DNA of 64,000 bases from Diaphorobacter ruginosibacter (GCF_014395975.1 NZ_CP060714.1:992001-1056000), one strand, 5' to 3'; counted from the first letter of the stretch, positions 53,198-62,613 are shown. Translations and numbers: made by a program. Notes: generated by a model from the sequence alone, not told the origin.

Positions 53198-53449
53198 TCA
53201 GTTTCCGAGCTTGGGGTCGCCGTAGAGGTTGTCCTCGGGCGGTGCCTCGGTGGGAACGCGAAAATCCTCATTGGCCCATGCGCCCAGATCGATCTGCTTG
53301 CAGCGTTCGCTGCAGAAGGGGCGGAAGCGATTGGCGGGCGTGAACAGACTCTTCCCGCCGCAGGTGGGGCAGGGTACGTACTTGGGGCCGGAGCCCGCCT
53401 CTGCCTGAGCAGGTGGGGCTGGCGTCGGCGAATCGGCTTTCTTCGTCAT
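53198..53449 (-). CDS. yacG: YacG zinc-ribbon DNA gyrase inhibitor
   Basis: The 83-residue protein has the YacG zinc site: CPTCGGKSLF, then NRFRPFCSERCKQIDLGAWANEDFRVP, giving four cysteines. E. coli YacG binds zinc and inhibits DNA gyrase. The N-terminal 35 residues are rich in Pro and Ala and probably disordered. The order coaE-zapD-yacG is conserved in proteobacteria. The ATG at 53449 is used; the frame extends upstream without a convincing start. Confidence 0.9.
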   Translation of the reverse strand: MTKKADSPTPAPPAQAEAGSGPKYVPCPTCGGKSLFTPANRFRPFCSERCKQIDLGAWANEDFRVPTEAPPEDNLYGDPKLGN

Positions 53450-53504
53450 GGTCGGTTGGGGGCTGGATGGACGCGAGACGCGTGGCACCCTTGCTGTTGT
53501 CAGA

Positions 53505-54260
53505 TCAGGAACACAGCGTGAGCTCGAAGCTCGCGTCTTCCGCTGCGGGCAGCAGCTTGCCTGATTCATCCTGTTGCATCAGGCGCACGGAAACCAGCAG
53601 GCGGTTTCCGCTGATCTCGGGGATCAGGTGCAGCGAAGGATCGATCCGCAGGCGCAGCAGATTGAAGGTGCGGCCGTGCGGCAGCGTTTGCTGGAACTGG
53701 CCGCGTGTCGTGACCACCTTCTGCGGCATGCCCGAATCGCGCATCAGGCGCAGCAGAACCAGAACGGATTCGGCCAGTGGCGCAAGCGTGCCGGCCCAAT
53801 CCTCCAGATCACGCTGGCGCTGTTCGGGCGAAAGGTGGCGCCACGCATGGTAGGCGGGCAGATCGAAGCCACAGGTGCCGCCCGGAATACCGATGCGGCT
53901 GCGGATGCCCATCAGCCACTCGTTCTCGGCAAGCGGTTGTCCCGTCTTGCCGGGCTGGCCGTTCAGGTCGGCAAAACAGCCATCCAGCTGCGCGATGAAT
54001 CCGTCGAGCACTTTCTCTGAAATGGAAGGATTGCCTCGATAGGAGTCGAGCAGGAGTTTCTGCTTGTCCAGGTCCTTCAATACATCCGTCTTCAGATCGG
54101 CTCGGGCGGCAACATCCATGATCTCGAACATGGTGACCAGTGCGAAATGGTGGTCTGTCGGATGCGCGCGCGGAATCAATTCGCCGAGGCGGCGAAACAA
54201 TTGCTCCAGCCGTAAGTAGGTTCTCAGGCGTTCGTTGAAAGGATATTCGTAAAGGATCAC
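53505..54260 (-). CDS. zapD: Cell division protein ZapD
   Basis: The 251-residue protein begins MILYEYPFNERLRTYLRLEQ, the family signature, and contains RIGIPGGTCGFDLPAYHAW and the DUF1342 C-terminal domain with RLRIDPSLHLIPEISGNRL. ZapD bundles FtsZ filaments and helps organise the division ring. It lies between coaE and yacG, as in E. coli. Confidence 0.95.
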   Translation of the reverse strand: MILYEYPFNERLRTYLRLEQLFRRLGELIPRAHPTDHHFALVTMFEIMDVAARADLKTDVLKDLDKQKLLLDSYRGNPSISEKVLDGFIAQLDGCFADLNGQPGKTGQPLAENEWLMGIRSRIGIPGGTCGFDLPAYHAWRHLSPEQRQRDLEDWAGTLAPLAESVLVLLRLMRDSGMPQKVVTTRGQFQQTLPHGRTFNLLRLRIDPSLHLIPEISGNRLLVSVRLMQQDESGKLLPAAEDASFELTLCS

Positions 54261-54330
54261 GCTGCGGATTTCCCGGATTCAGCTCAAGTTCAGCAAAATA
54301 GTTGATTCTTATCAGGTTTGCTCTGATACA

Positions 54331-54963
54331 TCATAGCCCGAACTGCTGGGCCAACTCGCATGCTTTTGTTTGCAGATCTAACAATGACAACCCGTCGTTA
54401 TAGACAACCCAATCGGCGGCAGCACGTTTGGCTTCGCGGCTGGCCTGTGCAGCGATGATGGAGCGTACGGAGTCGGGAGCCAGGCCACTGCGTTGCTGAA
54501 CACGTTCGACCTGGGTTTCCACGCGGCAATCCACCACGATCACGCCGTCGAGCTGCGAAGGCCAGCGGCGTGACTCCACCAGCAATGGAATGTCGAAGAC
54601 GATCACGCGCCGGCCCGATTGCTCGGCCGCAGCAGCGGCGGCCCAGGTGGCTGCGGAAACCAGGGGGTGAACGATTTTCTCGAGCCGTGCCTTGGCCGTG
54701 GCGTCGCCGAACACCAGTTCGCGCATGCGCGTGCGATCCAGCGCGCCGGATGCATCGATGAATTCAGCACCGAAGGATTGGCGAATGGCACCGATGGCCG
54801 ATCCCCCGGACGCGGTGACCGAGCGTGCAAGGTGGTCCGCGTCGATGAGTGCGGCACCGAGATCCCGCAGCATGGCGCCCAGGGTGCTCTTGCCGCTGCC
54901 GATTCCGCCGGTGAGACCGATGTGCTTGCTGCGGGTCGCAGGCCTCGACGTGATTTTTGCCAT
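54331..54963 (-). CDS. coaE: Dephospho-CoA kinase CoaE
   Basis: CoaE phosphorylates dephospho-CoA in the last step of coenzyme A synthesis. The 210-residue P-loop kinase has GLTGGIGSGKST at about residues 16-27, DADHLARSVTA, FDIPLLVES and VVDCRVETQVERVQQRSGL. The gene begins 19 bases after pilD and is probably in the pilBCD transcript, a standard arrangement. Confidence 0.95.
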   Translation of the reverse strand: MAKITSRPATRSKHIGLTGGIGSGKSTLGAMLRDLGAALIDADHLARSVTASGGSAIGAIRQSFGAEFIDASGALDRTRMRELVFGDATAKARLEKIVHPLVSAATWAAAAAAEQSGRRVIVFDIPLLVESRRWPSQLDGVIVVDCRVETQVERVQQRSGLAPDSVRSIIAAQASREAKRAAADWVVYNDGLSLLDLQTKACELAQQFGL

Positions 54964-54981
54964 TCAGCAGTATCCGATGGA

Positions 54982-55860
54982 TCAGATACCCAGCAGCGAA
55001 AGCACGGATTGCAGGATTCTCTCCGGGCCGAGAAGCATGGCTGCAAACCCCGCGCCTGCCAGGAAGGGGCCGAACGGTACGTACTGGCCTTCACGCAGTG
55101 AGCTGGTGAGCTTCATGCCGATTCCCACGATCGCGCCGATCACCGAGGCGATCAGGATGATGGGCACCAGCGCCGACCATCCGAACCAGGCACCCAGCGC
55201 CGCGAGCAGCTTGAAATCGCCGTAGCCCATGCCTTCCTTGCCGGTGAGCAGCTTGAACGCCCAGTAGATCGACCAGAGGAACAGGTAGCCCGCCGCAGCC
55301 CCGAACAGGGCATCGACGAGGGGCACGCTGAGCCAGTGCGCGGCGGAGCCGATCAGGCCGGCCCACAACAGGGGCAGCGTGATGCTGTCGGGCAGCAGCG
55401 TCGTATCCCAGTCGATCATGGTCAGCGACACGAGGGCCGCCGAGAAGGCGCACCACAGGGCCGTGGTCATCGACCAGCCCCATTGGGTGGCGCACCAGTA
55501 GAAGAGGCCACCGGTGATTAGTTCCACCAGCGGGTAGCGGATGCTGATGCGTGCCTTGCAGCCCGCACATTTGCCGCGCAACGCGACGTAGCTGATGACG
55601 GGAATGTTCTCGTACCAGCGGATCGCGTGGCCGCAGTGCGGGCAGCGCGATGCGGGCGCCAGCAGGCTGAAACGGCCCGTGTGTCCGGAAGGGGGCGGCG
55701 CGGGCCAGCCCTTGTCCTCGATGTAGTCGCGGCACTCCTGTTCCCATTCACGCTCCATCATGATGGGGACGCGGTGGATCACGACGTTGAGAAAACTGCC
55801 GATCAGAAGTCCGAGGATGCCGACGACGACGGCATCCAGCCATGGCTCACCGGTCATCAA
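54982..55860 (-). CDS. pilD: Prepilin peptidase / N-methyltransferase PilD
   Basis: PilD cleaves and N-methylates type IV prepilins and pseudopilins. The 292-residue membrane protein has the N-terminal domain with two Cys pairs (CPHCGHAIRWYENIPV and KCAGCKARISIRYPLVE). The two catalytic aspartates lie in MIDWDTTLLPD and GMGYGDFKLLAALGAW. About seven hydrophobic helices are visible. Its start overlaps the pilC stop by four bases. Confidence 0.96.
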   Translation of the reverse strand: MMTGEPWLDAVVVGILGLLIGSFLNVVIHRVPIMMEREWEQECRDYIEDKGWPAPPPSGHTGRFSLLAPASRCPHCGHAIRWYENIPVISYVALRGKCAGCKARISIRYPLVELITGGLFYWCATQWGWSMTTALWCAFSAALVSLTMIDWDTTLLPDSITLPLLWAGLIGSAAHWLSVPLVDALFGAAAGYLFLWSIYWAFKLLTGKEGMGYGDFKLLAALGAWFGWSALVPIILIASVIGAIVGIGMKLTSSLREGQYVPFGPFLAGAGFAAMLLGPERILQSVLSLLGI

Positions 55861-57074
55861 ACGACCTGACCGAGCTTGAAGATGGGCAGGTACATCGACA
55901 CCACGATGCCGCCGATCAGGCCGCCCAGGAACACGATGATGATCGGCTCCATCAGGCTCGAGAGGCCCGCCACCATTTCATCGACTTCCGATTCATAGAA
56001 GTCGGCTGCCTTGCCGAGCATGTGGTCGATCGAGCCCGACTCCTCGCCGATCGCGCACATCTGGATGACCATGGACGGGAACACGTTGGCGTTCGTCATG
56101 GCATTGGTCAGGCTGGTGCCGGTGGACACCTCCTGCTGGATCTTGTCGGTGGCCTCCGAGTAGACCGAGTTGCCCGAGGCGCCGCCCACGGAGTCGAGCG
56201 CCTCGACCAGAGGAACGCCAGCCGCGAACATGGTGGACAGCGTGCGGGTCCAGCGCGCCACGCAGGACTTGTCGATCAATGCGCCGAAGATCGGCATCTT
56301 CAGGAGCAGGCGATCCATGAAGCGCTGCATCTTCTCGCTGCGCTTCCAGGCCTGCATGAAGAAATAGCCGCCGCCGAAGATGACGCCGAAGATCAGCCAC
56401 CAGTAAGCGACGAAGAACTCGCTCACAGCCATCACGAAGAGCGTGGGCGCGGGAAGGTCGGCACCGAACGAGGTGAACACCTCCTTGAACGCCGGGATCA
56501 CGAAAATCATGATGATCGTCACAACGACAAAGGCCACCACGATCACGGCGCATGGATACATGAGCGCCGAGCGGATCTTGCTCTTGATGGCTTCCGTCTT
56601 TTCCATGTAGGTGGCAAGGCGGTCGAGCAGCGTCTCGAGAATACCGGCGGCCTCGCCGGCCTCCACCAGGTTGCAGTAGAGGCTGTCGAAGTACATCGGG
56701 AACTTGCGGAACGCGGCGTTCAGCGACGTACCGGTCTCCACGTCGCTGCGAATGTCGTTGAGCAGCTTGGTGACGCTGGGGTTGGTGTTGCCGCGCCCCA
56801 CGATGTCGAACGCCTGGAGCAGGGGCACGCCGGCCTTCATCATCGTGGCCATCTGGCGGGTGAAGAGGGCGATGTCCTTGGGCTTGATCTTCTTGCCCGC
56901 GCGCATGCGGCGCTTCTTGATCTTGGTGGCGAGCACGCCCTGGCGGCGCAGCGTGGCCTTGACCTGGTTCTCGCCAGCCGCGCGAATTTCGCCGCGCACG
57001 ATCTTTCCTGCGCGGTCCTTGCCTTCCCATTCAAAGACGAAGTCCTTGATTCCCCTCGATGCTGCGGTTGCCAT
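55857..57074 (-). CDS. pilC: Type IV pilus inner-membrane platform protein PilC
   Basis: The 405-residue protein has two T2SSF domains, each with a helical cytoplasmic part, and three transmembrane segments. Hallmarks are FTRQMATMMKAGVPLLQAFD in the first half, ARWTRTLSTMFAAGVPLVEALD in the second and the C-terminal MEPIIIVFLGGLIGGIVVSMYLP. PilC links the assembly ATPase PilB to the growing pilus. No pilin gene lies in this window. Confidence 0.96.
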   Translation of the reverse strand: MATAASRGIKDFVFEWEGKDRAGKIVRGEIRAAGENQVKATLRRQGVLATKIKKRRMRAGKKIKPKDIALFTRQMATMMKAGVPLLQAFDIVGRGNTNPSVTKLLNDIRSDVETGTSLNAAFRKFPMYFDSLYCNLVEAGEAAGILETLLDRLATYMEKTEAIKSKIRSALMYPCAVIVVAFVVVTIIMIFVIPAFKEVFTSFGADLPAPTLFVMAVSEFFVAYWWLIFGVIFGGGYFFMQAWKRSEKMQRFMDRLLLKMPIFGALIDKSCVARWTRTLSTMFAAGVPLVEALDSVGGASGNSVYSEATDKIQQEVSTGTSLTNAMTNANVFPSMVIQMCAIGEESGSIDHMLGKAADFYESEVDEMVAGLSSLMEPIIIVFLGGLIGGIVVSMYLPIFKLGQVV

Positions 57075-57099
57075 AGTGAGTCAATGCTTTCGTCGACTT

Positions 57100-58836
57100 T
57101 TATTCATTCGTGACGGCCAGGACTTCTTCCAGCGAAGTCATGCCGATCTTGGCCTTGTACAGGCCGGATGTGCGCAGTGAGCGAACTCCTTCCAGGCGCG
57201 CCTGCTTGGCGATCTCGAGCGCGCTGCCGTCCTGCAGGATGATGCGCTGCATCTCCTCGGAAATCGGCATCACCTCGTAGATGCCGACCCGGCCCTTGTA
57301 GCCATTGTTGCAGGCATTGCAGCCCACCGGCTTGTAAGTCACCCACGAGCCGTCGATTTCCTCTTCGCGATAGCCGGCCTCGACCAGGGCCTCGTGCGGG
57401 ATGTCCGCCGGCTCCTTGCAGGTGCCGCACAGGCGGCGTGCCAAGCGCTGGGCCGTGATCAGGATCACGCTCGAGGCAATGTTGAACGGGGCGATCCCCA
57501 TGTTGCGCATACGCGTCAGTGTCGTGGGCGCATCGTTGGTGTGCAAGGTAGACAGCACCAGGTGACCCGTCTGGGCCGCCTTGATGGCAATGTCGGCGGT
57601 TTCCAGGTCGCGAATTTCACCGACCATGATGATGTCCGGATCCTGGCGCAGGAACGCCTTGAGTGCGGTCGCGAAGGTCAGGCCCGCCTTTTCGTTCACG
57701 TTGACCTGGTTCACGCCAGGCAAGTTGATTTCGGATGGGTCCTCGGCCGTGGAGATGTTCACCCCGGGCTTGTTGAGCAGGTTCAGGCAGGTGTAGAGCG
57801 ACACCGTCTTGCCCGAGCCGGTGGGGCCTGTCACCAGGATCATTCCATAGGGACGGCCGATGGCGTTGAGCAGGCGCTCTTTCTCCTCGGGCTCGTAGCC
57901 GAGTGCCTCGATGCCCAGCTTGGCGCTGCTGGGGTCGAGAATACGGATCACGATCTTTTCGCCGAACAGCGTGGGCAGGGTGCTCACACGGAAATCGATC
58001 ACGCGCTCGGGGCCGATCTTGAGCTTCATCCGCCCGTCCTGGGGAACGCGCTTTTCGGAAATATCGAGGCGCGAGATCACCTTGATGCGCGATGCGAGCT
58101 TTTCCTTGATCGCAGGCGGGGGGCTGGAAATCTCGCGCAGCTCGCCGTCGACGCGAAAGCGCACGCGGTAGTTGTGTTCGTAGGGCTCGAAGTGAAGGTC
58201 GGATGCGCGCATGTTGAACGCATCGATCAGCATCTTCTGCAGGAACTTGACGATGGGAGCGTCTTCCACATCGTTCTGGCCCACGTCCTGCGCATCCGCC
58301 GTCTCCTCCACCGGGACGTCGCCGAATTCAAAGTCACCACCGGAGACGATGGAGTCGAGCGCCTCTGTCGCACCCTTCGTCACCTTTTCGACGAAGCGGC
58401 CCAGCTTGTCGTACTCCGCGATGATCCAGTCCACGCCCATCTGGGTGGTGAACTTGATCTTCTCCGCGGCTTCGTGATCGGTTGGGTCCGCTGTTGCAAT
58501 GATGAGACGATTTCCGCGCTTGTTCAGCACGGCCACACGATAGGCCTGGCAGATCTTCGCATCCAGAAGATCGCTGGGGATGCGTATCGTATCGAGCGCA
58601 TCCACGTCGATCAGCGGCGCGCCGAAGACGCTGGAGATAGTGTGGGCGAGATCCGCCGACGTGATGGTGCCGCCGTTGATCAGCTCTGCAATGAATGTGC
58701 TGCGTGCACCCTGCGCCTTCTTTACCAGTTCTTCCGCGGCATTCTGGTCGAGCTTGCCGGCGGACATCAGTGCCCTGGCCAATCCGGGCAGAACAATGGG
58801 AGTCGCGCTTTTGGGGGCAGTGTCTACAGCGGCCAT
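57100..58836 (-). CDS. pilB: Type IV pilus assembly ATPase PilB
   Basis: The 578-residue GspE-family ATPase powers pilus extension. An N-terminal MshEN-type domain (about 1-170) precedes the ATPase core with Walker A GPTGSGKTVSLYTCL, the Asp box, DPDIIMVGEIRDLETADIA (Walker B) and the His box TGHLVLSTLHTNDAP. Zinc-binding cysteines lie in CGTCKEP and VGCNACNNGYKGR. It is the first gene of the minus-strand operon pilB-pilC-pilD-coaE-zapD-yacG. Confidence 0.97.
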   Translation of the reverse strand: MAAVDTAPKSATPIVLPGLARALMSAGKLDQNAAEELVKKAQGARSTFIAELINGGTITSADLAHTISSVFGAPLIDVDALDTIRIPSDLLDAKICQAYRVAVLNKRGNRLIIATADPTDHEAAEKIKFTTQMGVDWIIAEYDKLGRFVEKVTKGATEALDSIVSGGDFEFGDVPVEETADAQDVGQNDVEDAPIVKFLQKMLIDAFNMRASDLHFEPYEHNYRVRFRVDGELREISSPPPAIKEKLASRIKVISRLDISEKRVPQDGRMKLKIGPERVIDFRVSTLPTLFGEKIVIRILDPSSAKLGIEALGYEPEEKERLLNAIGRPYGMILVTGPTGSGKTVSLYTCLNLLNKPGVNISTAEDPSEINLPGVNQVNVNEKAGLTFATALKAFLRQDPDIIMVGEIRDLETADIAIKAAQTGHLVLSTLHTNDAPTTLTRMRNMGIAPFNIASSVILITAQRLARRLCGTCKEPADIPHEALVEAGYREEEIDGSWVTYKPVGCNACNNGYKGRVGIYEVMPISEEMQRIILQDGSALEIAKQARLEGVRSLRTSGLYKAKIGMTSLEEVLAVTNE

Positions 58837-59249
58837 GTATGCAATGAGGAGGTGTCAGGAAGGGTAACGATCCTATCATCGCTCATTGGGTGCCGGGTGT
58901 ACAGCGCACGCGAGTGTGGCTGCCAGGCCGCGCCGGGTTGCCGGGCCGCCTCTCTGCACTTGTGTTTTTGGTAAAACAACATGTGCTAACTGTTTGATTT
59001 AGGACAATATTTCACCAGCCCATTTCCACGTCTGACGAGGCATGGAAGCGCGGCGAGGGAGAACAAGGGGGGCCACGGAGTGCGAGTAGGTGCCTTCCCC
59101 TGTCTGCGAGACATTGTGCAATCAGGTTGCTTCGAATTGCACAAACAGTTACGTGCTGGTGGTGCCCATTTCGCCCCCGAGGCTCCATATTGGTGGTTTT
59201 TCGTTGTTTGCATCCGACGGATTGCCCCGGGTAGCGACGGCCCGGGAAA
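58837..59249. other. Intergenic region upstream of pilB
   Basis: The 413 bases between pilB and the end of the Bug-protein gene contain no supported gene. Several short open frames exist on both strands but lack ribosome sites and recognisable products. The pilB promoter should lie here, probably in the less GC-rich part around 58960-59020. No clear terminator for the upstream gene was found. Confidence 0.4.
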
Positions 59250-60221
59250 TCAGTCCTCGTGCATGTTGGTTGCCTTGACCACTTCACCGAGCCGTGCTCG
59301 TTCCTCGTTGACGAATTGGGTGAACGATGCGCGCGTGCCTCCGATCGGCTCGATGCCCATGCCGCGCAGGCGCTCGACCGTCTTGGGATCTTTCATGGCA
59401 TGGTCCACGGCGGCAGCCACCTTGTCCAGGATGTCCGTTGGGGTGCCCGCTGGAGCATGCACGCCGGCCCAGTGGGCAATCTTGATGTCGCCAAATCCCT
59501 GTTCCGCCGCCGTGGACAGGTCGGGCCAGGCGGAGATGCGCTGTGTCCAGGTGGTGGCCAGCGCCTTGAGCTTGCCGGCCTTCAGGTAGGGAATCACGAC
59601 GATGCTGGCTTCCGAGGTGGCGTCGATCTGATTGCCAAGCACCGCATTCACCGATTCTGAGCCGCTCTTGTACGGAACGAGATCGAGCTTGGCTCCGTAT
59701 TTGGAAGCCAGCAGGCCTTCCACGAAATGGGGCGTGCTGCCGTTGCCAGCCGTACCGAAATGCAGGCCCGCTCCGTTCTTCGACTTGGCGACGAAGTCCT
59801 TGAGGTCCTTGTAGGGCGAGTTGGCGGGCACGATGATCACCGAAGGCGCCAGGCCGATCATGGCAACGGGGGTGAGGTCGCTGTCCTTGTAGGGCACCTT
59901 GCGGATCATGCTGTTGGAGATCACCCCGGCCGCGCTGACCAGGAAGGTATAGCCATCAGGCTGCGACTTGGCGACCACATCCGTGCCGAGAATGGCTCCT
60001 GCACCAGGCTTGTTGTCCACGATGATTGTCTGGCCGAGCACCTTTGAAGCGCCGTCCGCCGCGGCACGTGCCAGCAGGTCGTTGGCACCGCCGGCAGAGA
60101 ACGGAACCACGAACCGGATGGGGCGTGAGGGCCATGCCTCCGCGGCGTGCCCAGCGAAGGCTGTGAAACCCAGGGTGAGTGCTGCGGCGCTGGCAAGCAG
60201 GTGGCGACGGGTGTGCTTCAT
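59250..60221 (-). CDS. Bug/TctC-family tripartite tricarboxylate transporter binding protein
   Basis: From the ATG at 60221 the protein has 323 residues. The signal peptide RRHLLASAAALTLGFTAFAG ends near HAAEAWP. The mature part has the family segments RPIRFVVPFSAGGANDLLAR, NKPGAGAILGTDVVAKSQPDGYT and GTAGNGSTPHF, which shape the carboxylate-binding cleft. Such periplasmic proteins are very numerous in Burkholderiales and bind small organic acids. No TctA/TctB membrane genes are adjacent. AAGGAGA lies four bases upstream of the start. Confidence 0.92.
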   Translation of the reverse strand: MKHTRRHLLASAAALTLGFTAFAGHAAEAWPSRPIRFVVPFSAGGANDLLARAAADGASKVLGQTIIVDNKPGAGAILGTDVVAKSQPDGYTFLVSAAGVISNSMIRKVPYKDSDLTPVAMIGLAPSVIIVPANSPYKDLKDFVAKSKNGAGLHFGTAGNGSTPHFVEGLLASKYGAKLDLVPYKSGSESVNAVLGNQIDATSEASIVVIPYLKAGKLKALATTWTQRISAWPDLSTAAEQGFGDIKIAHWAGVHAPAGTPTDILDKVAAAVDHAMKDPKTVERLRGMGIEPIGGTRASFTQFVNEERARLGEVVKATNMHED

Positions 60222-60469
60222 GACATCTCCTTGGAGGATTGTTTGTTGGATGATGAAGCGGTCGGCGGTGCAAGTCCTGTGCCAAAGGGCAGGCGACATC
60301 CCGCCATTGCGCATGGTGCGGTACCTCGCTCCGGGTGGTGGAGCAGGGGCGGTTTCCCGAACCCGGGATAGATGGCGGCGTGTGTTTCACTTCTGTTTTA
60401 AAAGTGAAGCAACCCTTTCGCCGCTGAAGGAGATTTCCTTGGTGTTTGCCCGGTCGGTCTAGGTCCGGT

Positions 60470-61183
60470 CTAGGCCATTGGCGGTGCGCCATCGAAATCG
60501 CCGCTGCGTATCACGCGCCCGGTCTGGTCGGTGATGCCGCGGTAGCCCACGCCGAAGGCTGCGAATCCCAGGCGCTGGGCCTGGAGTCGGTAGTCCCGTC
60601 GGTCGTGGTGGTGTCCGTGAAAGGCCTGTTGCACGCCCAGGCTGCGCGCGAGTTCATCGATCAGGCCGAAGCCGTGAGGGTGGGCCGACGGTGCTTCGTG
60701 CGTGACGAGGATGTCTGCCTGCTGCTCCAGCAGTCCGAAGCAGTCGGATGGGAAAATCGTGCTGCGGTGCTTTCGCGGCAGCCCGCCTTTCCACACGTTG
60801 CGGGAGCCGCTGCACGCGATGAAATCCGCCGGGCTTTCGTACTTCCAGTGTGCGGGCGGCATCCACACCTGTCCGCGGAACACGCCGCCCAGCCCTGCAA
60901 CCCTCAGTCCCGCGATCTCGGCAATGCGGCCATGCAGGTTGCGGCCGGCGAATTGCGATTCGAACAGGTTGGCGTAACCGGCGTCCGAGTCGGTGTCGTG
61001 GTTCCCATGAATGAACCAGACCTCCGTCATTTCCGCGATGGACGCGAGCTCGACGTCCAGCGGCTGCCTGGCCTGGATATCGCCCAGGAACACGATGGCG
61101 TCGGGACGATCGCGCTCCACTGCTTCGATCACATGCTGGAATTTGCCGTGCGTGTCACCGAGGAAATAGATCATGGGAGCCAT
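60470..61183 (-). CDS. Calcineurin-like metallophosphoesterase
   Basis: The 237-residue protein has the metal-site motifs of the family in order: FLGDTHGKF, VFLGDIQAR, FIHGNHDTD, a later VTHEAPSAHPHG and FHGHHHD. The fold is complete and resembles small phosphodiesterases, but the substrate cannot be deduced. It has no signal peptide. It is followed 248 bases downstream by the Bug gene and preceded by tRNA-Pro on the same strand. Confidence 0.88.
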   Translation of the reverse strand: MAPMIYFLGDTHGKFQHVIEAVERDRPDAIVFLGDIQARQPLDVELASIAEMTEVWFIHGNHDTDSDAGYANLFESQFAGRNLHGRIAEIAGLRVAGLGGVFRGQVWMPPAHWKYESPADFIACSGSRNVWKGGLPRKHRSTIFPSDCFGLLEQQADILVTHEAPSAHPHGFGLIDELARSLGVQQAFHGHHHDRRDYRLQAQRLGFAAFGVGYRGITDQTGRVIRSGDFDGAPPMA

Positions 61184-61283
61184 TCTGAATGCCCCGGGCA
61201 GCGGCGTGTGATGGTGAAACCACGCGAGGTGGCGGCGGGCGACAAGCGGGGCGGAGCACCGATGCCGGGAGAATCCCGGGCGA

Positions 61284-61317
61284 TAAAAAACCCAGGCGAT
61301 GCGGGATCGTCTGGGTT
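61284..61317 (-). terminator. Intrinsic terminator after tRNA-Pro (minus strand)
   Basis: Read on the minus strand, AACCCAGACGAT pairs with ATCGCCTGGGTT (one G-T pair) around a five-base loop and is followed by a run of T. It lies 13 bases beyond the tRNA 3' end. Confidence 0.88.
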
Positions 61318-61329
61318 ATTGTGGTGTCC

Positions 61330-61406
61330 TGGTCGGGGTGAGAGGATTCGAACCTCCGGCCTCTACGTCCCGAACGTAGCGCTCTACCAGGCTAAGCTAC
61401 ACCCCG
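61330..61406 (-). tRNA. tRNA-Pro (anticodon CGG)
   Basis: The 77-base gene on the minus strand has acceptor stem CGGGGTG/CACCCCG, anticodon stem CTACG/CGTAG with loop TTCGGGA (anticodon CGG), T arm GGAGG-TTCGAAT-CCTCT and an encoded CCA. It reads CCG proline codons. It starts 15 bases after the end of the polyprenyl synthase gene and is probably on its transcript. Confidence 0.95.
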
Positions 61407-61421
61407 ATGGTGATTCAGTGC

Positions 61422-62405
61422 TCAAATACGTCGATCGAGCAGTGAAGCCGCTAATTGTAGCAAACCTTCGGTGTAGGCGTTGCGTGGAAGGCCCACAATT
61501 GCATCGATGGCCAGTTGGGCTTGCGCGGCCGCGGCCTGGCGTGTGGCGTCGAGGGCGCCTGTTGTCTTGACGATGTCGATCACGGCGGCAAGGTTTTCCG
61601 TCTCGCCTTCCTCGATGGCGGTGCGAATCAGTACGCACTGCTCGGCGCTGCCGCGCTGCATGGCGACGATGAGAGGCAGCGTCACCTTGCCCTCGCGCAG
61701 GTCGTCTCCGAGGTTCTTGCCCATTTCCGCTGCATTGCCATCGTAGTCCAGCACGTCGTCGATCACCTGGAAGGCGGTGCCGAGGGCTTGGCCGTAGTCG
61801 GCGCAGGCGGCTTCCATCTCGGCGGGTGCGCCCGCGAGCACCGCGGCGAGGCGTGCGCTGGCCTCGAAGAGCTTGGCCGTCTTGGAGCGGATGACGTTCA
61901 GATAGGCCGCCTCGGTGAGCGAAGCGTCATGGGTGTTCATGAGCTGCTGCACTTCGCCTTCGGCAATGATGTTGGTGGCTTCGGCCAGGATCTGCATCAC
62001 GCGCATGTTGCCCGTGTCCACCATCATCTGGAATGCGCGCGAATAGAGAAAGTCGCCGACCAGCACGCTGGCGGGATTGCCGAAACTCTCGTTGGCGGTG
62101 GGGCGGCCACGGCGCAGCGTGGATTCATCGACCACATCGTCGTGCAGCAAGGTGGCGGTATGGATGAACTCGACCACGGCGGCGAGGTTGAAGCGCTGTT
62201 CGCCCCGATATTCGAGCGCACCGCTCATCAACAGCAGCAGTGCGGGGCGCAGGCGCTTGCCGCCGGCCGAGATGATGTACTGGGCTACCTGGCTCACCAG
62301 CGGCACCGAGGAGCTGAGGCGTGCGGCGATGACTTGGTCCACTTCGCGCATGTCGTCAGCGATCAAGGCGAGTGTGGTGGCGGTGCTGTTGTTGTTGGCG
62401 GCCAA
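61422..62405 (-). CDS. ispB: Polyprenyl (octaprenyl-type) diphosphate synthase
   Basis: The protein of about 327 residues is a trans-prenyltransferase that makes the ubiquinone side chain. It has SAGGKRLRPALLLLM, the first Asp-rich motif in LLHDDVVDESTLRRG, GDFLYSRAFQMMV and the second Asp-rich motif FQVIDDVLDYDG. The frame can open at a TTG at 62429, but a TATAAT box ends only nine bases before that, so a TTG at 62405 or the ATG at 62351 is more likely. Product chain length is not fixed by the sequence. Confidence 0.93.
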   Translation of the reverse strand: MAANNNSTATTLALIADDMREVDQVIAARLSSSVPLVSQVAQYIISAGGKRLRPALLLLMSGALEYRGEQRFNLAAVVEFIHTATLLHDDVVDESTLRRGRPTANESFGNPASVLVGDFLYSRAFQMMVDTGNMRVMQILAEATNIIAEGEVQQLMNTHDASLTEAAYLNVIRSKTAKLFEASARLAAVLAGAPAEMEAACADYGQALGTAFQVIDDVLDYDGNAAEMGKNLGDDLREGKVTLPLIVAMQRGSAEQCVLIRTAIEEGETENLAAVIDIVKTTGALDATRQAAAAQAQLAIDAIVGLPRNAYTEGLLQLAASLLDRRI

Positions 62406-62437
62406 GGTGATGCAGTCGGAAAATGTCAAAGAATCAA

Positions 62438-62443
62438 ATTATA
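62438..62443 (-). promoter_or_regulatory. Candidate -10 box of ispB
   Basis: A perfect TATAAT lies on the minus strand just upstream of ispB, in the divergent region shared with rplU. No good -35 partner was found, so it remains a candidate. Confidence 0.4.
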
Positions 62444-62532
62444 GGAGCCGCTGCGGCAAACGGCCCAGCCGCGCCCTGTGCCCGGACGTCGCTCGCCGGG
62501 AATGGTTGACGCGGGCCGTGCTGTCTGCGCAA

Positions 62533-62561
62533 TTGCTGTTCTGCGATGTCTGTGCTAGAAT
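62533..62561 (+). promoter_or_regulatory. Candidate sigma70 promoter of rplU-rpmA
   Basis: TTGCTG (62533-62538) and TAGAAT (62556-62561) are spaced 17 bases apart, with TG three bases upstream of the -10, an extended -10 feature. The promoter lies about 53 bases before the rplU start and would drive rplU-rpmA. Confidence 0.65.
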
Positions 62562-62613
62562 TGCGAGTTCCGTAGAAATTCGTCTGCGGAGCTTCAAATC
62601 TCAAGAGGTTTAC

